NCBI GenBank assembly: GCA_002868985.1
Contig: PKTV01000364.1
Location: 1-13,994 of the forward strand
Direction of reading: 5' to 3'
From: Desulfobacteraceae bacterium
Lineage (GTDB): Bacteria; Desulfobacterota; Desulfobacteria; Desulfobacterales; UBA11574
DNA: 13,994 bases
Part shown: positions 13,783 to 13,994 of the stretch, piece by piece
How positions within the stretch are numbered: position 1 is the stretch's first letter
Layout of the letters: every line of letters starts with the position of its first letter
Made by a program: the position numbers and the translations under genes
Notes under the pieces: model-generated
Database searches by the model: none
What the model was told of the DNA's origin: nothing
Seen by the model: only the letters and a program-made list of their open reading frames with translations

Positions 13783-13994
13783 ATGAAGATTATTGATGTT
13801 TTGCCCAAAGAAGCGATTCTTGCTGATTTGAAAGCCGTTGATAAAAAAGGAGTCCTCGAAGAACTCGCCATCCCTGTGGCCAATATTTCAGGTGTAAACC
13901 ATGAAGATCTCGTAAAAGTGCTGATGGAACGAGAGCGGCTCGGCAGCACCGGCATCGGTGAAGGCATTGGAATCCCTCACGGCAAAGTGAAGGA
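13783..13994 (+). CDS. ptsN: PTS IIA-like nitrogen-regulatory protein PtsN (partial, 3' end outside window)
   Basis: Phosphoryl-accepting EIIA-Ntr protein, normally regulatory rather than sugar-transporting. The visible 70 codons begin MKIIDVLPKEAILADLKA and reach RERLGSTGIGEGIGIPHGK, which contains the phosphorylated histidine H66. An ATG 5 nt upstream (13778) is out of frame. A GGTGA lies about 8 nt before the chosen ATG. The 112-nt gap after hpf shows no distinct element. Position after rpoN-hpf supports the call. Confidence 0.92.
   Translation, partial: MKIIDVLPKEAILADLKAVDKKGVLEELAIPVANISGVNHEDLVKVLMERERLGSTGIGEGIGIPHGKVK

Overview
The window looks like chromosomal DNA from a Gram-negative, LPS-making bacterium, most likely a Desulfobacterota (Desulfobacterales-like) lineage. 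This is inferred from family resemblance and gene order, not from a database search. Support comes from the order kdsC-lptC-lptA-lptB-rpoN-hpf-ptsN, an alaS/recA/thpR cluster, a long-form ribosome hibernation factor, a homocysteine-biosynthesis (DUF39/MA1821-type) enzyme common in sulfate reducers and methanogens, and intergenic low-complexity inverted repeats. No tRNA, rRNA, CRISPR, transposase or phage gene is visible.

Layout. Positions 1-54 hold the 3' end of an unidentified plus-strand gene. From 285 to 7847 everything is on the minus strand. In transcription order this is an M23 metallopeptidase (7847-6471), a homocysteine biosynthesis protein (6259-5090), thpR (4986-4417), recA (4280-3252) and alaS (2921-285). 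A divergent intergenic region (7848-8133) separates this from the plus strand: kdsA (8134-8955), a 346-nt non-coding gap, then a tight run of kdsC, lptC, lptA, lptB, rpoN and hpf (9302-13670) and the start of ptsN (13783 to the window end). kdsA and kdsC supply Kdo for the LPS core, and LptC/LptA/LptB are the inner-membrane, periplasmic and ATPase parts of the LPS export bridge. rpoN, hpf and ptsN form the conserved sigma-54 locus that often follows lptB in Proteobacteria-like genomes.

The most unusual signal is that two core genes are interrupted by in-frame stop codons with the reading frame intact on both sides. recA has TGA at 3477-3479 exactly where a near-invariant glycine belongs (YGE-G-IS). 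rpoN has TAA at 11714-11716 where a conserved lysine belongs (MALELRQQL-K-LTQQL). Each is explained by one base substitution. They may be real nonsense mutations, population variants or assembly/amplification errors. Because one is TGA and the other TAA, a single recoding rule such as selenocysteine or TGA=Gly cannot explain both.

The second theme is in the gaps. Five intergenic regions each contain a different low-complexity inverted repeat. Most are built from 7- or 8-nt tandem units running in one sense in the left arm and in reverse complement in the right arm. These repeats, rather than small genes, fill most of the non-coding DNA, including the two gaps longer than 300 nt (2922-3251 and 8956-9301).
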